Source: an uncultured Opitutia bacterium (GTDB taxonomy: Bacteria > Verrucomicrobiota > Verrucomicrobiia > Opitutales > Coraliomargaritaceae). From it: a stretch of DNA of 64,000 nucleotides. Location of the stretch: NCBI GenBank assembly GCA_937136395.1, contig CAKZOI010000072.1, forward strand, positions 91,330 to 155,329, written 5' to 3'. Each line of letters starts with the position of its first letter. Position 1 is the first letter of the stretch. The notes under the pieces were generated by a model. The model had not been told where the DNA came from and did not search any database. It was given only the letters and a program-made list of their open reading frames with translations. A program made the position numbers and the translations under genes. Positions 8,375-16,313 of this stretch are shown in pieces.

Positions 8375-9729
8375 AGCTGATTGATTTAAATCGCCACGGT
8401 GCTATCGGAGCCAATTCGACCTATATTCAGATTGGTGCGTTTCATATTCTAGTGGATTCGGGGCTGCACCCAAAGATGATGGGCTTCGATGCAATGCCTG
8501 ACTTCAAACCGATAGAAGACGTTGAACTGGACCTAATCATCCTGACTCACTGCCACCTCGACCACTTAGGCTCATTGCCTGTCGTCACCGCACACAATAT
8601 GGACACGCCAGTCATTACGACCGCGCCGAATGCTGAGCTCGCACCTCGTATGTTGAGAAACTCGATCAATGTCATGAAGCGCCAGCGCGAAGAACATGGC
8701 ATTACTGACTATCCACTGTTCCTACATCGCGACGTTATCCAATTGAATAAACAATTCGTGGTGCAGCGCTTTGAACACGGTGAGCTCTACTACAAGGATG
8801 AGGAAAAAATCGAAGTCATCCTACACCCTTCAGGCCACGTAGCTGGAGCCGCTGCGGTTGAACTCATCCACAACGATCGACGCATCGTCTTCACAGGAGA
8901 TGTGCTCTTCGATGCACAGCGCACACTTCCTGGCGCACATTTGCCACAGGGTAAAATCGACACCTTGATACTCGAAACCACACGTGGTGCAAAAGCACGA
9001 GAACATGGAGTCACGCGTGCTTCCGAAGTCGATAAACTCGTCACTCGCATAGGCGAAATCCTCGAGCGAGATGGCAGTTGCTTGATACCAGTCTTCGCCT
9101 TAGGGCGCATGCAAGAGCTGTTTAAGATCATATACGAAGCCCGCAGTTTCGGGCGCCTCCCCCACTGTCCGGTGCATGCAGCAGGGCTGGGCATGGACAT
9201 TTGTAACTACTTTGATAAGATACGTAAACGCACGCACCTAATCGACTTCGACATCACTATGCTCGAAAAAATGAAGGTGCGCACCGTAGATATGAATATG
9301 CGCCCGGGGCGTGATATGCCTCGCAAAGGCATCTATCTCGTCAGCAGCGGTATGATGGTTCAACACACTCCATCTTATAAAATCGCCGCCTCATTACTCC
9401 CTCATGCACAGAACGGCATTTGCTTTGTCGGTTACTGCGATCCTGACACCCCTGGTGGCAAACTCTTAGAAGAAAAAGACAGCGGTAGTTTCTTCTTCGA
9501 GACGATGGATTACATCGCGCCGATTCGCGCATCCGTTGATCAATTTGACCTGAGCGGACATGCCGATCGAGAGGAACTCGCGGATTATGCAGAGCAATCG
9601 GAAGCACGTGCGATCGTCCTTAATCACGGCGAGGACCTCGCTCGCGAATGGTTCGAGAAGGCATTATTAGAGCGTATGCCCGCAACGAAGGTCTTGAATC
9701 CAACGCCCACTGTGCTTTACACTATTTAG
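8371..9729 (+). CDS. Beta-CASP metallo-beta-lactamase-fold RNA nuclease
   Basis: A 452-residue member of the Ysh1/CPSF73-like group. The metallo-beta-lactamase core has the zinc motif LTHCHLDHLGSLP (about residues 58-70), a later His in HPSGHVAGAAAVEL, and FTGDVLFD; the inserted beta-CASP domain shows the PVFALGRMQELF segment (about 231-242), and the C-terminus has SGHADREELADY and the LNHGE motif with a final zinc-binding His. Such proteins are endo/exoribonucleases that mature or degrade RNA in the cytoplasm. It is coupled by ATGA to apaG. The specific RNA substrate cannot be read from the sequence. Confidence 0.9.
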   Translation: MKLIDLNRHGAIGANSTYIQIGAFHILVDSGLHPKMMGFDAMPDFKPIEDVELDLIILTHCHLDHLGSLPVVTAHNMDTPVITTAPNAELAPRMLRNSINVMKRQREEHGITDYPLFLHRDVIQLNKQFVVQRFEHGELYYKDEEKIEVILHPSGHVAGAAAVELIHNDRRIVFTGDVLFDAQRTLPGAHLPQGKIDTLILETTRGAKAREHGVTRASEVDKLVTRIGEILERDGSCLIPVFALGRMQELFKIIYEARSFGRLPHCPVHAAGLGMDICNYFDKIRKRTHLIDFDITMLEKMKVRTVDMNMRPGRDMPRKGIYLVSSGMMVQHTPSYKIAASLLPHAQNGICFVGYCDPDTPGGKLLEEKDSGSFFFETMDYIAPIRASVDQFDLSGHADREELADYAEQSEARAIVLNHGEDLAREWFEKALLERMPATKVLNPTPTVLYTI

Positions 9730-9761
9730 CCCTAATATAGTTACCCTATACTCGCTAAGAT

Positions 9762-10151
9762 ATGAAATTTGAATACAGTATAATTAAAGAGCATAAGCTG
9801 ATCATCGAGGTCGTTTCTGGTCAAACCACGATCGAAGGTCTCGCCGAAAAAACCAAAGCCCTATTCTCAGACCCTAATTATGACTCAAACTATGTAGGTG
9901 TCGCCGACTATCGCAAAGCAAGCTCGCAGATCACACGCGCGGAGCTATACGGATTTGCGAATTTCATCAACCAGAGTGGACAGTTTGGCAAAGCCAAATG
10001 GGCGATTTTGGCAGATGACCCCATGGTCGTCGCTTTGAGTCAGATTTTTCAACAGCGCTTAACCGAAGCCGCGATCATAGGCGTGTTTAGCTCCCCTGAA
10101 GCTGCCGCTCAGTTTATAGAAAATCCAGCAGTGCTCGATTACATCAAGTAA
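9762..10151 (+). CDS. Small STAS/SpoIIAA-like protein
   Basis: A 129-residue cytoplasmic protein, intact, with an alternating beta/alpha pattern: KFEYSIIKEHKLIIEVVSG, a helix, YVGVADYRKAS, a helix with FINQSGQF, KWAILADDPMVVAL and a C-terminal TEAAIIGVFSSPEAAAQFIE. This arrangement, including the final edge strand and helix, is like the SpoIIAA-like/STAS proteins often annotated in marine bacteria. No catalytic motif is seen. It lies 32 bases after the beta-CASP gene on the same strand and could be its third operon member. Family assignment is by overall pattern only. Confidence 0.6.
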   Translation: MKFEYSIIKEHKLIIEVVSGQTTIEGLAEKTKALFSDPNYDSNYVGVADYRKASSQITRAELYGFANFINQSGQFGKAKWAILADDPMVVALSQIFQQRLTEAAIIGVFSSPEAAAQFIENPAVLDYIK

Positions 10152-10163
10152 TCACTCAAGCTC

Positions 10164-11125
10164 TTAGCGCCCGAAGAGACTCGAGAGCTTGCCGATAATA
10201 CTACCACTGGTATTGCCGCCACTCTCTTTGACTCCAAAATGTAGCCGAGCTAGCGCCAATGCCACACGCTCGGTGCGCGGCGCATCATTGATCAAAAAGA
10301 AACGCTCAGGTCGGTCACCGCTCGTAAAGATCTCCTTTAACTCGGCCGCTTCGGCGGTGAACCATTCAGCATACATTGGTCACTTTATCTAAGGCACCTG
10401 TTAATTGAGCTTCAGAATGACTGCCCTCAGCACTTGTGCGTAAGGCCATTTCTTTATCTGTTAAAATCGCACCTGATTGATACAGTAACTCAACTTGCAA
10501 AGGCTCACTCAAATCTTCGGCAATCAGTCCAATCGCTTCAGCCAAATGTAGGCCTTTAAAGCCTCGGCGATATGGGATGTGCTTACGTATACCAATATCG
10601 TCTTTGTGAGCGAGACTGTTCATGAAAGCTCTGAGGTCTGCCCCAACAACAGTTGACTGATCCAATGTCTGTCCGAAATGAACGATATCAATCAAAGTCT
10701 TTGGGTTCTGTGACGACAGCAGCTCAATCGTCTCATCACTGAAATGAACAAACTGTGCGGGATAGTTGGGCACTACGTTCAAGCGTGCTAGAATCACGTC
10801 AAAAGTCTCGTCCACTTCGCTTTCGGCCTCGACCTTGTCATTCATATCGCCAAAGGGATCATCAAACGCAAGTGTCTCACGGAGAATGTCGATCAACTTA
10901 TGAATACGGTTTTTTACCGATTAAGCCGGGCACCGCATTGAGCTCGTCGAGCGTGAAATCGATATACTTATTGGGAGTTTCATCGCTTCCCTTGAATGGC
11001 CATGAAATTCCAGCATTTTGCCCAAGCTTCGCGATCTCCGTTTCGTTGAGAATCGAGTTTGTAAAACGACGGCAAATAAATTCCCACTCTTCAGGAGAAT
11101 ATTTCACTAGGTGTTTCTTTGACAT
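10164..11125 (-). pseudogene. Unknown protein (about 320 residues) split by two single-base shifts
   Basis: Three successive minus-strand ORFs (10898-11125, 10366-10896, 10164-10376) abut or overlap at each junction and read as one protein. The first shift is at the A-run near 10910-10915: removing one A from the six joins VPGLIGK to NRIHKLIDILRE. The second is near 10375: one missing base joins DKVTN to YAEWFTAEAAELKEIF. The restored protein starts MSKKHLVKYSPEEWEFICRRF, has no signal peptide or membrane helix, is acidic and mostly helical, and ends GKLSSLFGR. I do not recognise the family. The start is well placed after a clean ATG at 11125. The two shifts have opposite sign, so only the middle part is out of frame relative to the ends. 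Sequencing error and decay are both possible. Confidence 0.65.
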
Positions 11126-11227
11126 AAATAGAAGTGTTCTGCGACCGCGCTGTGTAAAAAATTATCTTAGGCGCGAATACAAGAGTGTATTCTTGAACTA
11201 TAAGCACTTAAATTACCAACTATAATC

Positions 11228-12211
11228 CTATAAAATCCAAGCGAAACTACAACTTGGACTGCGTTTAATGGGGAATTTTACGTTTCCCTCATAAAACAGA
11301 ACGCTGGATTTATGCGACGACCTAAAAATGAGGACGCCAGTCTTTTCCCCCTGCTCATTAAGATAGTCTACAGTGCTTGCCACAGTTTCCGCACCAGAAC
11401 ATATAATGACCACGACCGACTCGGCATCCGCTGCACCATGGTATTCATAGAATGAATACTGTCGGCCTGTCAGCTCAGCAAACTTGTTCATTTCAGCTTC
11501 AACCACATCTGCACACACATCATAAAAAGGGTACACTGCTTCACGTGCCTGAAAAAAGACATCCGGATTCTGCGCCGTGCCACGAATCGTTGGGTGATCT
11601 GGAGATAAACTATTGTTACGTATGCGTGCAATTGCTTCCGGATCAATCATCGCCTGCAATACGGAGTCCTCCAACGGATCGATTTTATTAATCTCATGCG
11701 AGGTGCGAAAACCGTCGAAGAAATGCAAAAATGGAATCCGGCACTTCAAAGTCGCAGCATGTGCAATACAAGCGATGTCCTGCGCTTCTTGAACTGAATT
11801 AGATGCCAACAGCGCAAAACCAGTTTGGCGACAGGCCATCACATCAGAGTGATCGCCAAAAATAGACAACGCATGCGTCGCCAACGCCCGGGCACTCACA
11901 TGTAATACGAACGGCGTTAATTCACCCGCAATTTTATACATATTGGGGATCATCAACAAAAGGCCTTGCGACGCCGTAAAGGAAGTCGCTAGCGCACCCG
12001 TTTGCAGCGCACCATGCAAGGCTCCTGCCACACCGGTTTCCGATTGTAACTGCACTACCTGTGGCACATCAGTCCATATATTTTCACGACCTGCGGCGGA
12101 CCACTCGTCACATGCTTCACCCATGCTGGTCGATGGAGTAATAGGGTAAATTGCAATGACTTCGGAGACACGATAGGCCACCGAGGCCACCGCATCATTC
12201 GCATCTGTCAT
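11228..12211 (-). pseudogene. nifJ: Pyruvate:flavodoxin/ferredoxin oxidoreductase, N-terminal remnant
   Basis: The product from the ATG at 12211 begins TDANDAVASVAYRVSEV, then IAIYPITPSTSMGE, QSETGVAGALHGALQTGA and TSFTASQGLLLMIPNM, the hallmarks of domain I of the one-chain PFOR (NifJ), which oxidises pyruvate to acetyl-CoA with flavodoxin or ferredoxin. The intact enzyme is about 1,170 residues with domains for CoA, 4Fe-4S clusters and thiamine diphosphate; here only about 327 codons remain. Homology stops after EQGEKTGVL in domain II, where VRLYRPF is expected, and about 35 unrelated codons lead to a stop. The cluster and TPP domains are absent downstream. An upstream TTG at 12265 is less likely as start. 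So this is a 3'-truncated gene without function as an oxidoreductase. Confidence 0.85.
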
Positions 12212-12372
12212 TAGGGTATTAGAGAGTTGTTTTCCTGCCTTCACTATAAGAAAAGCTAAATTCAATTAACAACCTATTAATCATTCCTTATAGTAAGATG
12301 CCCCAATTTAGCACTGCTCATCAACTCTATAAGTTTAATGAGAGGCATAAAAAGCATCCTCGGTCCCAATTG

Positions 12373-12768
12373 CTAGCGAGACTGTAGCCGTATTTTATTG
12401 AGCTGATTCGCACGGCATATATCCATCACCGCAGTCACGTGCTTGAGAGGCACATCTTCGTCAGCAATCAATAAAACCGGTAAGTCGGGAGTCAACTCAC
12501 CGGCAAGTTCGATCGCTGACTTAAAGGCATCCAGCCCTAACCGCCTATCATTGAGATAGCGTTCACCTTCTGGGCTAAGCGCGATCACAATTTGCTCTTT
12601 AATTTCGTTCTTTCCAGCAGTCTCAATTTTAGGAACGGTAATATTCAAGCTACTCACCTGCTTGAATTGCATCGTCACCAAAAAGAAGAATAATAGCACT
12701 GTCAGCACATCCACAAGCGGCACGATATTGATCGTCGGTTGACGACGTCTGCGGAGCAATAGTGACAT
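12373..12768 (-). CDS. exbD: ExbD/TolR biopolymer transport protein
   Basis: A 131-residue protein with a short basic cytoplasmic tail (SLLLRRRRQ), one membrane helix carrying the proton-channel Asp in VPLVDVLTVLLFFFLV (about residues 17-32), and a periplasmic domain ending in IADEDVPLKHVTAVMDICR, the ExbD/TolR signature. With ExbB it forms an inner-membrane motor that uses the proton motive force to energise TonB-type outer-membrane transport or envelope constriction. It lies 23 bases after exbB on the same strand. No TonB or receptor gene is adjacent. Confidence 0.92.
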   Translation of the reverse strand: MSLLLRRRRQPTINIVPLVDVLTVLLFFFLVTMQFKQVSSLNITVPKIETAGKNEIKEQIVIALSPEGERYLNDRRLGLDAFKSAIELAGELTPDLPVLLIADEDVPLKHVTAVMDICRANQLNKIRLQSR

Positions 12769-12791
12769 AACAATAGTAATAATTCAGAAGA

Positions 12792-13361
12792 CTATTCAGA
12801 ACCTTGCTTGAGTTCGGTCAGACACTCGACACCCACACTAATGCGAGCGGCAAGTGACTCTACTCTACGCATCAGATACGCATGCGCAGCAAGTGCAGGA
12901 ATCGCAATCGCAAGGCCCAGAATAGTGGTATTCAAAGCCAAAGCGATCCCCTTAATAAAAGCAGCTGGGTCGGGTAAGCCCGTATCCGCAGAAAACCCAC
13001 CAAACACCTGCGTCAAACCAGTCACAGTGCCGAGCAAACCAAGTAAAGGCGCTGCACCAATCACCACCTCCAAAAGAAACATCCCCCGCTCCATCCGACT
13101 CACTTCCAGCCGCGCAAATGCATTTAAGGCTTCGGCGTCTGGATTGCGCTCACGATAAAAAGTCACAATACGACCTGTGACAGATGACATACTCGACGCG
13201 ACCTTGTCGAGATCGCCCGCCACAAAAGCATCGACCATGCTTCGAGGAATCACCTTTGAATTGCGCAGCGCAATCAATCGCTCAATCGTAATAAAAACCG
13301 CGATGAACGAGCACACCGCGAGTGGGTAGACAAAGATGCCTGCGTTAATTAAAAGGTCCAT
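12792..13361 (-). CDS. exbB: MotA/TolQ/ExbB proton channel family protein
   Basis: A 189-residue ExbB-type subunit: an N-terminal helix (FVYPLAVCSFIAVFITIERL), a cytoplasmic loop, then two C-terminal helices with the family core AAPLLGLLGTVTGLTQVF (about residues 102-119) and ALNTTILGLAIAIPALAAHAY. It is the partner of the ExbD just downstream. The length is at the short end of the family, lacking the extended N-terminal region of TolQ from Proteobacteria. Confidence 0.92.
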   Translation of the reverse strand: MDLLINAGIFVYPLAVCSFIAVFITIERLIALRNSKVIPRSMVDAFVAGDLDKVASSMSSVTGRIVTFYRERNPDAEALNAFARLEVSRMERGMFLLEVVIGAAPLLGLLGTVTGLTQVFGGFSADTGLPDPAAFIKGIALALNTTILGLAIAIPALAAHAYLMRRVESLAARISVGVECLTELKQGSE

Positions 13362-13423
13362 AAATGCATAATAGGGTCACGCTTAGGTCAGCACGATCAA
13401 GACAAAGTTTCAAACAATTGAAT

Positions 13424-13452
13424 AAAAAAGGCGCAACCGAAATTGCGCCTTT
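13424..13452 (-). terminator. Rho-independent terminator after the Pmp3-like gene
   Basis: A perfect 9-bp stem, AAGGCGCAA at 13428-13436 against TTGCGCCTT at 13443-13451, with a six-base loop, is followed on the minus strand by a T-run. It lies about 30 bases after the Pmp3-like stop and before exbB. Confidence 0.85.
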
Positions 13453-13480
13453 GCGATAAGAATAAGTCCTGCTCGTAGTT

Positions 13481-13650
13481 CTACTTAAGAACGTCAAAAA
13501 CAACCAAGAAGGCATGAATGATCGCGCCCAAACCAAAGGTAAGCAATAGCAGCGCAATGTTGATGACGAGCGGTAAACCTGCGCCCTTCTTGAGAAACAC
13601 CGCTACCGGCGGCAAGAAGATCGCGAGATGAGAACGATTTTGTTATCCAT
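13481..13650 (-). pseudogene. YqaE/Pmp3-family small membrane peptide with a one-base deletion
   Basis: From the ATG at 13650 the frame reads MDNKIVLI, then breaks. One base later the other frame reads LAIFLPPVAVFLKKGAG and then LLLLTFGLGAIIHAFLVV to a stop at 13481. Joined at an ATCCTC that now reads ATCTC (near 13627), this is a complete 55-56-residue Pmp3/YqaE protein with two membrane helices and the family's FLPP..VFLK motif and IIHA end. These peptides respond to salt and membrane stress. A perfect terminator follows, so the gene was recently intact or a base is missing from the assembly. Confidence 0.85.
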
Positions 13651-13728
13651 GATATATTAAGTTGTGCTAGTTAGTGTGAGCTTAATTAGCTTAAGCTGAG
13701 TCGTTACTAGCAATTTTCATGACAAATG

Positions 13729-14331
13729 TCACGCCTGCATATAAGACAACGCACCTGCAGTTTTCGCGACATCATCGAGGCCTTCAAGCAATTCGCTCAA
13801 TGGGTCGTAATTCCCGCTCAATAGGCTGTCACGGGCGCCGGGCTTGATTTCGCACGGAACCGACTGATCACCGAAGTTTACCTTCAAGTTCTCAACGTCA
13901 ATCGTCACCTCTAGTGTAGGATCCGCTTCGATCGCTGCTGCTATTGCTTCACGATCTGCATCGGTCGCAATCACACAGACCACACCAAGGTTGGTGGAAT
14001 TGCCGAAAAAGATCTCCGCAAAACTACCTGCGATCACTGCATTGTATCCCGCGCGTAGAATCGACTGTGGTGCGTGCTCGCGAGAGCTACCGCAACCGAA
14101 GTTGTTTCCGCTCACGAGGATCGAAGCTTCTGAGAAGCGTGGATCATTTAAGTTGTGCGCTTTATCTTCGCCAGACTCAGTCTTGCGCACATCGTAGAAG
14201 AGATATTCGCCTAGGCCGTCGAAGGTGATGCACTTCATGAAGCGGGCTGGGATGATGCGATCGGTATCGATGTCGTCTCCAGGAACGAAAACGCCCTTAC
14301 CGGAAACTTGTTTAATTGGTGTAGATGGCAT
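13729..14331 (-). CDS. leuD: 3-isopropylmalate dehydratase small subunit LeuD
   Basis: LeuD is the small, swivelling subunit of isopropylmalate isomerase; with LeuC it converts 2- to 3-isopropylmalate in leucine synthesis and, in organisms with CimA, citramalate to 2-methylmalate. The 200-residue product has [16 protein letters not shown] (about residues 16-31) and the [17 protein letters not shown] loop (about 73-89) of the aconitase C-terminal domain. Length is normal for the bacterial form. It follows leuC by 32 bases, and the whole spacer is a heptamer array. Confidence 0.97.
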   Translation of the reverse strand: MPSTPIKQVSGKGVFVPGDDIDTDRIIPARFMKCITFDGLGEYLFYDVRKTESGEDKAHNLNDPRFSEASILVSGNNFGCGSSREHAPQSILRAGYNAVIAGSFAEIFFGNSTNLGVVCVIATDADREAIAAAIEADPTLEVTIDVENLKVNFGDQSVPCEIKPGARDSLLSGNYDPLSELLEGLDDVAKTAGALSYMQA

Positions 14332-14338
14332 AATTAAA

Positions 14339-14366
14339 GAATTTAGAAATTAGAATGTAGAAGTTA
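14339..14366 (-). repeat. Tandem heptamer array (TAACTTC type) between leuC and leuD
   Basis: On the minus strand four contiguous heptamers of form TANNTTC occupy 14360-14366, 14353-14359, 14346-14352 and 14339-14345. The first begins on the TAA stop codon of leuC and the array ends 7 bases before the leuD ATG. No Shine-Dalgarno sequence is present. This is the same design as the argD-argF junction at 3153. Confidence 0.75.
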
Positions 14367-15788
14367 GACGCCGACTGGAGCGACTCCGAAGACCTCACGA
14401 GCGTCAGAGACTTCACCAGTCACCGCTGCAGCGGCAACCATGAGTGGGCTCATGAGCATGGTGCGGCCAGTTGGGCTACCTTGGCGGCCCTTGAAGTTAC
14501 GGTTAGAAGAACTCGCGCAGAGTTGATCACCGACCAACTTGTCAGGATTCATCGCCAAGCACATGGAGCAACCTGCGGCGCGCCATTCGAAACCGGCTTC
14601 GACAAAGATTTTATCGAGACCTTTCGCTTCTGCAATCTTAGCCACGACTTGAGAACCCGGAACGATGATGGCTTGCACGCCTTCAGCGACCTTACGGCCT
14701 TCAACGAATTTGGCGACTTCTTCAAAGTCAGAAAGACGGCCGTTGGTGCAGGAACCGATGAATGCGACATCGATCTTCTTCCCCTTCATCGCACTGCCAC
14801 CTTCGAACTTCATGTATTCAAGTGCTTCTGCAATGGAATCGCGCTCCGACTGAGTTTCACCCTCAGCAATCGCTGGGATGTTCTCATTGATACCCACACC
14901 CTGTGCAGGAGTAATACCCCATGTCACAGTCGGCTGGATTTCGGATGCGTCGATATTAACCACGTCGTCATACGAGCAGCCTTCATCAGACGCGAACGAC
15001 TTCCACTCGGCAACCGCAGCATCCCACGCTTCACCGGTTGGTGAATATGGGCGGCCCTTCAAGTATTCGAAAGTCGTCTCGTCTGGATTGACGTAACCGA
15101 CACGTGCACCGCCCTCGATGGACATGTTGCAGACGGTCATACGCTCTTCCATGGTGAAATTATCAAATGTGGTGCCCGCATACTCGTATGCGTAACCGGT
15201 GCCACCTTGTGTGCCGAGTAGACGGATGATGTGAAGAATCACGTCCTTCGCATACACACCGGGAAGCAAATCGCCGTTCACATTGATCCGGCGCACCTTG
15301 AGCTGGTTCAACGCAATGGTCTGTGTGGCAAGCACGTCGCGCACTTGGCTGGTGCCGATACCAAAAGCAATCGCACCAAACGCACCGTGAGTCGCTGTGT
15401 GAGAGTCACCACAAGCGATTGTCGTGCCGGGCTGTGTAATCCCCTGCTCTGGTCCCACGATGTGCACCACACCTTGTTTACCGGTGTTGGTGTCAAAGAA
15501 AGTGACGCCGTTCTCCGCACAATTCTTACGAAGTTCCTCGATCATACCCTGAGCGAGCGGGTCACTGTAAGGCTCAACTGATTCATTCGTCGGCACGATG
15601 TGGTCCACCGTCGCGAAGGTGCGATGCGGGTATTGCACCTTCAGACCGTGGTCGCGAAGCATGCCAAAGGCCTGCGGGCTCGTGACTTCGTGAATCAAGT
15701 GCGTGCCGATCAATAATTGCGTCTGGCCGTTTGCCAATTGGCGAACTGCGTGCGCATCCCATACTTTTTCAAATAAGCTTTTGCTCAT
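14364..15788 (-). CDS. leuC: 3-isopropylmalate dehydratase large subunit LeuC
   Basis: LeuC carries the 4Fe-4S cluster of isopropylmalate isomerase. The 474-residue product shows [15 protein letters not shown] near the N-terminus, [21 protein letters not shown] (about residues 126-146), the first cluster cysteine in FIGSCTNGR (about 345-353) and the other two in [14 protein letters not shown] (about 408-421). Length is normal. The start is supported by a GGAGAGG Shine-Dalgarno sequence about 8 bases upstream, in contrast to leuD. A GAGGTTAATC-rich leader of more than 50 bases lies upstream, but no T-box or leader peptide could be recognised. Confidence 0.97.
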   Translation of the reverse strand: MSKSLFEKVWDAHAVRQLANGQTQLLIGTHLIHEVTSPQAFGMLRDHGLKVQYPHRTFATVDHIVPTNESVEPYSDPLAQGMIEELRKNCAENGVTFFDTNTGKQGVVHIVGPEQGITQPGTTIACGDSHTATHGAFGAIAFGIGTSQVRDVLATQTIALNQLKVRRINVNGDLLPGVYAKDVILHIIRLLGTQGGTGYAYEYAGTTFDNFTMEERMTVCNMSIEGGARVGYVNPDETTFEYLKGRPYSPTGEAWDAAVAEWKSFASDEGCSYDDVVNIDASEIQPTVTWGITPAQGVGINENIPAIAEGETQSERDSIAEALEYMKFEGGSAMKGKKIDVAFIGSCTNGRLSDFEEVAKFVEGRKVAEGVQAIIVPGSQVVAKIAEAKGLDKIFVEAGFEWRAAGCSMCLAMNPDKLVGDQLCASSSNRNFKGRQGSPTGRTMLMSPLMVAAAAVTGEVSDAREVFGVAPVGV

Positions 15789-16034
15789 AAATGTGACCTC
15801 TCCAGAGGGGTTAATCTCAAAAGCGTCTCAATAAGGATAGCTTTGGAGGGTCTGGCAACCGCAAATCTGATTTTTGCATCAGTGCGCGATGAAACTGTCT
15901 CAAAAATTGGATTCTCCAGTATATTCAGCCCTCCACGGACCAAAAACTTACGCTTTAGGCTACTTTTTTCTAATTTGTAGCCGAAACGGTAACGTTTTGC
16001 TTAGTCTGCAAGTATTTTAAGGCAACTACCGAGG

Positions 16035-16069
16035 GAACGTCCAACGCTCAACTTTGAAGATCCAATGTT
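16035..16069 (+). repeat. Heptamer array (GAACGTC type), plus orientation, in the leuC-typA gap
   Basis: Five contiguous heptamers of form SAANNTY start at 16035, 16042, 16049, 16056 and 16063. They face a similar minus-strand array at 16112-16139, so the two could pair as a long imperfect hairpin. The 525-base gap between leuC and typA (15789-16313) holds these arrays, a terminator-like hairpin and a further array; no gene was recognised in it. Confidence 0.6.
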
Positions 16070-16111
16070 AGATAACAATACACCCTCGAACCTAATACTC
16101 ACTCTAAATTC

Positions 16112-16139
16112 GAAGTTGAACGTTCGACGTTCGACGTTC
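16112..16139 (-). repeat. Heptamer array (GAACGTC type), minus orientation, in the leuC-typA gap
   Basis: On the minus strand GAACGTC at 16133-16139 and 16126-16132, GAACGTT at 16119-16125 and CAACTTC at 16112-16118 form four contiguous units. It is an inverted counterpart of the array at 16035. Confidence 0.7.
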
Positions 16140-16232
16140 CCATGCCCCTCAAGGTCCTACTGATTCGCTATATAGGATCATTTCGATTGACTTCCCGCCC
16201 CCGTCTGGGCGTTATGCGCGCTTTCATTAATC

Positions 16233-16261
16233 CCCGTCGCTATCCAAGTCGGCGGGTTTTT
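16233..16261 (+). terminator. Terminator-like hairpin in the typA leader
   Basis: CCCGTCG at 16233-16239 pairs with CGGCGGG at 16250-16256 and is followed by five T residues, only about 52 bases before the typA start. It may end a transcript from upstream, or act as an attenuator if the typA promoter lies further left. No leader ORF or ligand-binding fold was recognised. Confidence 0.55.
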
Positions 16262-16275
16262 CATTTCTTCAGAGC

Positions 16276-16303
16276 TAACTTCTACCTTCTAGCTTCTACC
16301 TTC
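16276..16303 (+). repeat. Tandem heptamer array (TAACTTC type) upstream of typA
   Basis: Four contiguous heptamers TANCTTC start at 16276, 16283, 16290 and 16297; the second and fourth are identical TACCTTC. The array ends 10 bases before the typA ATG and there is no Shine-Dalgarno sequence. Confidence 0.75.
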
Positions 16304-16313
16304 TTAAAAATCC

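Noticed and set aside
11175..11192. GAATAC/GTATTC hairpin next to the nifJ remnant as an IS end
   Set aside because: Arms of six bases only, no partner inverted repeat and no transposase remnant nearby.
13345..13557. A 70-codon minus-strand frame between exbB and leuD
   Set aside because: It is the wrong frame of the Pmp3-like gene; the correct frame gives a family match.
15789..16030. Leader of leuC examined for a T-box, leucine leader peptide or riboswitch
   Set aside because: No T-box sequence, no run of Leu codons with attenuator hairpins and no conserved aptamer could be recognised.
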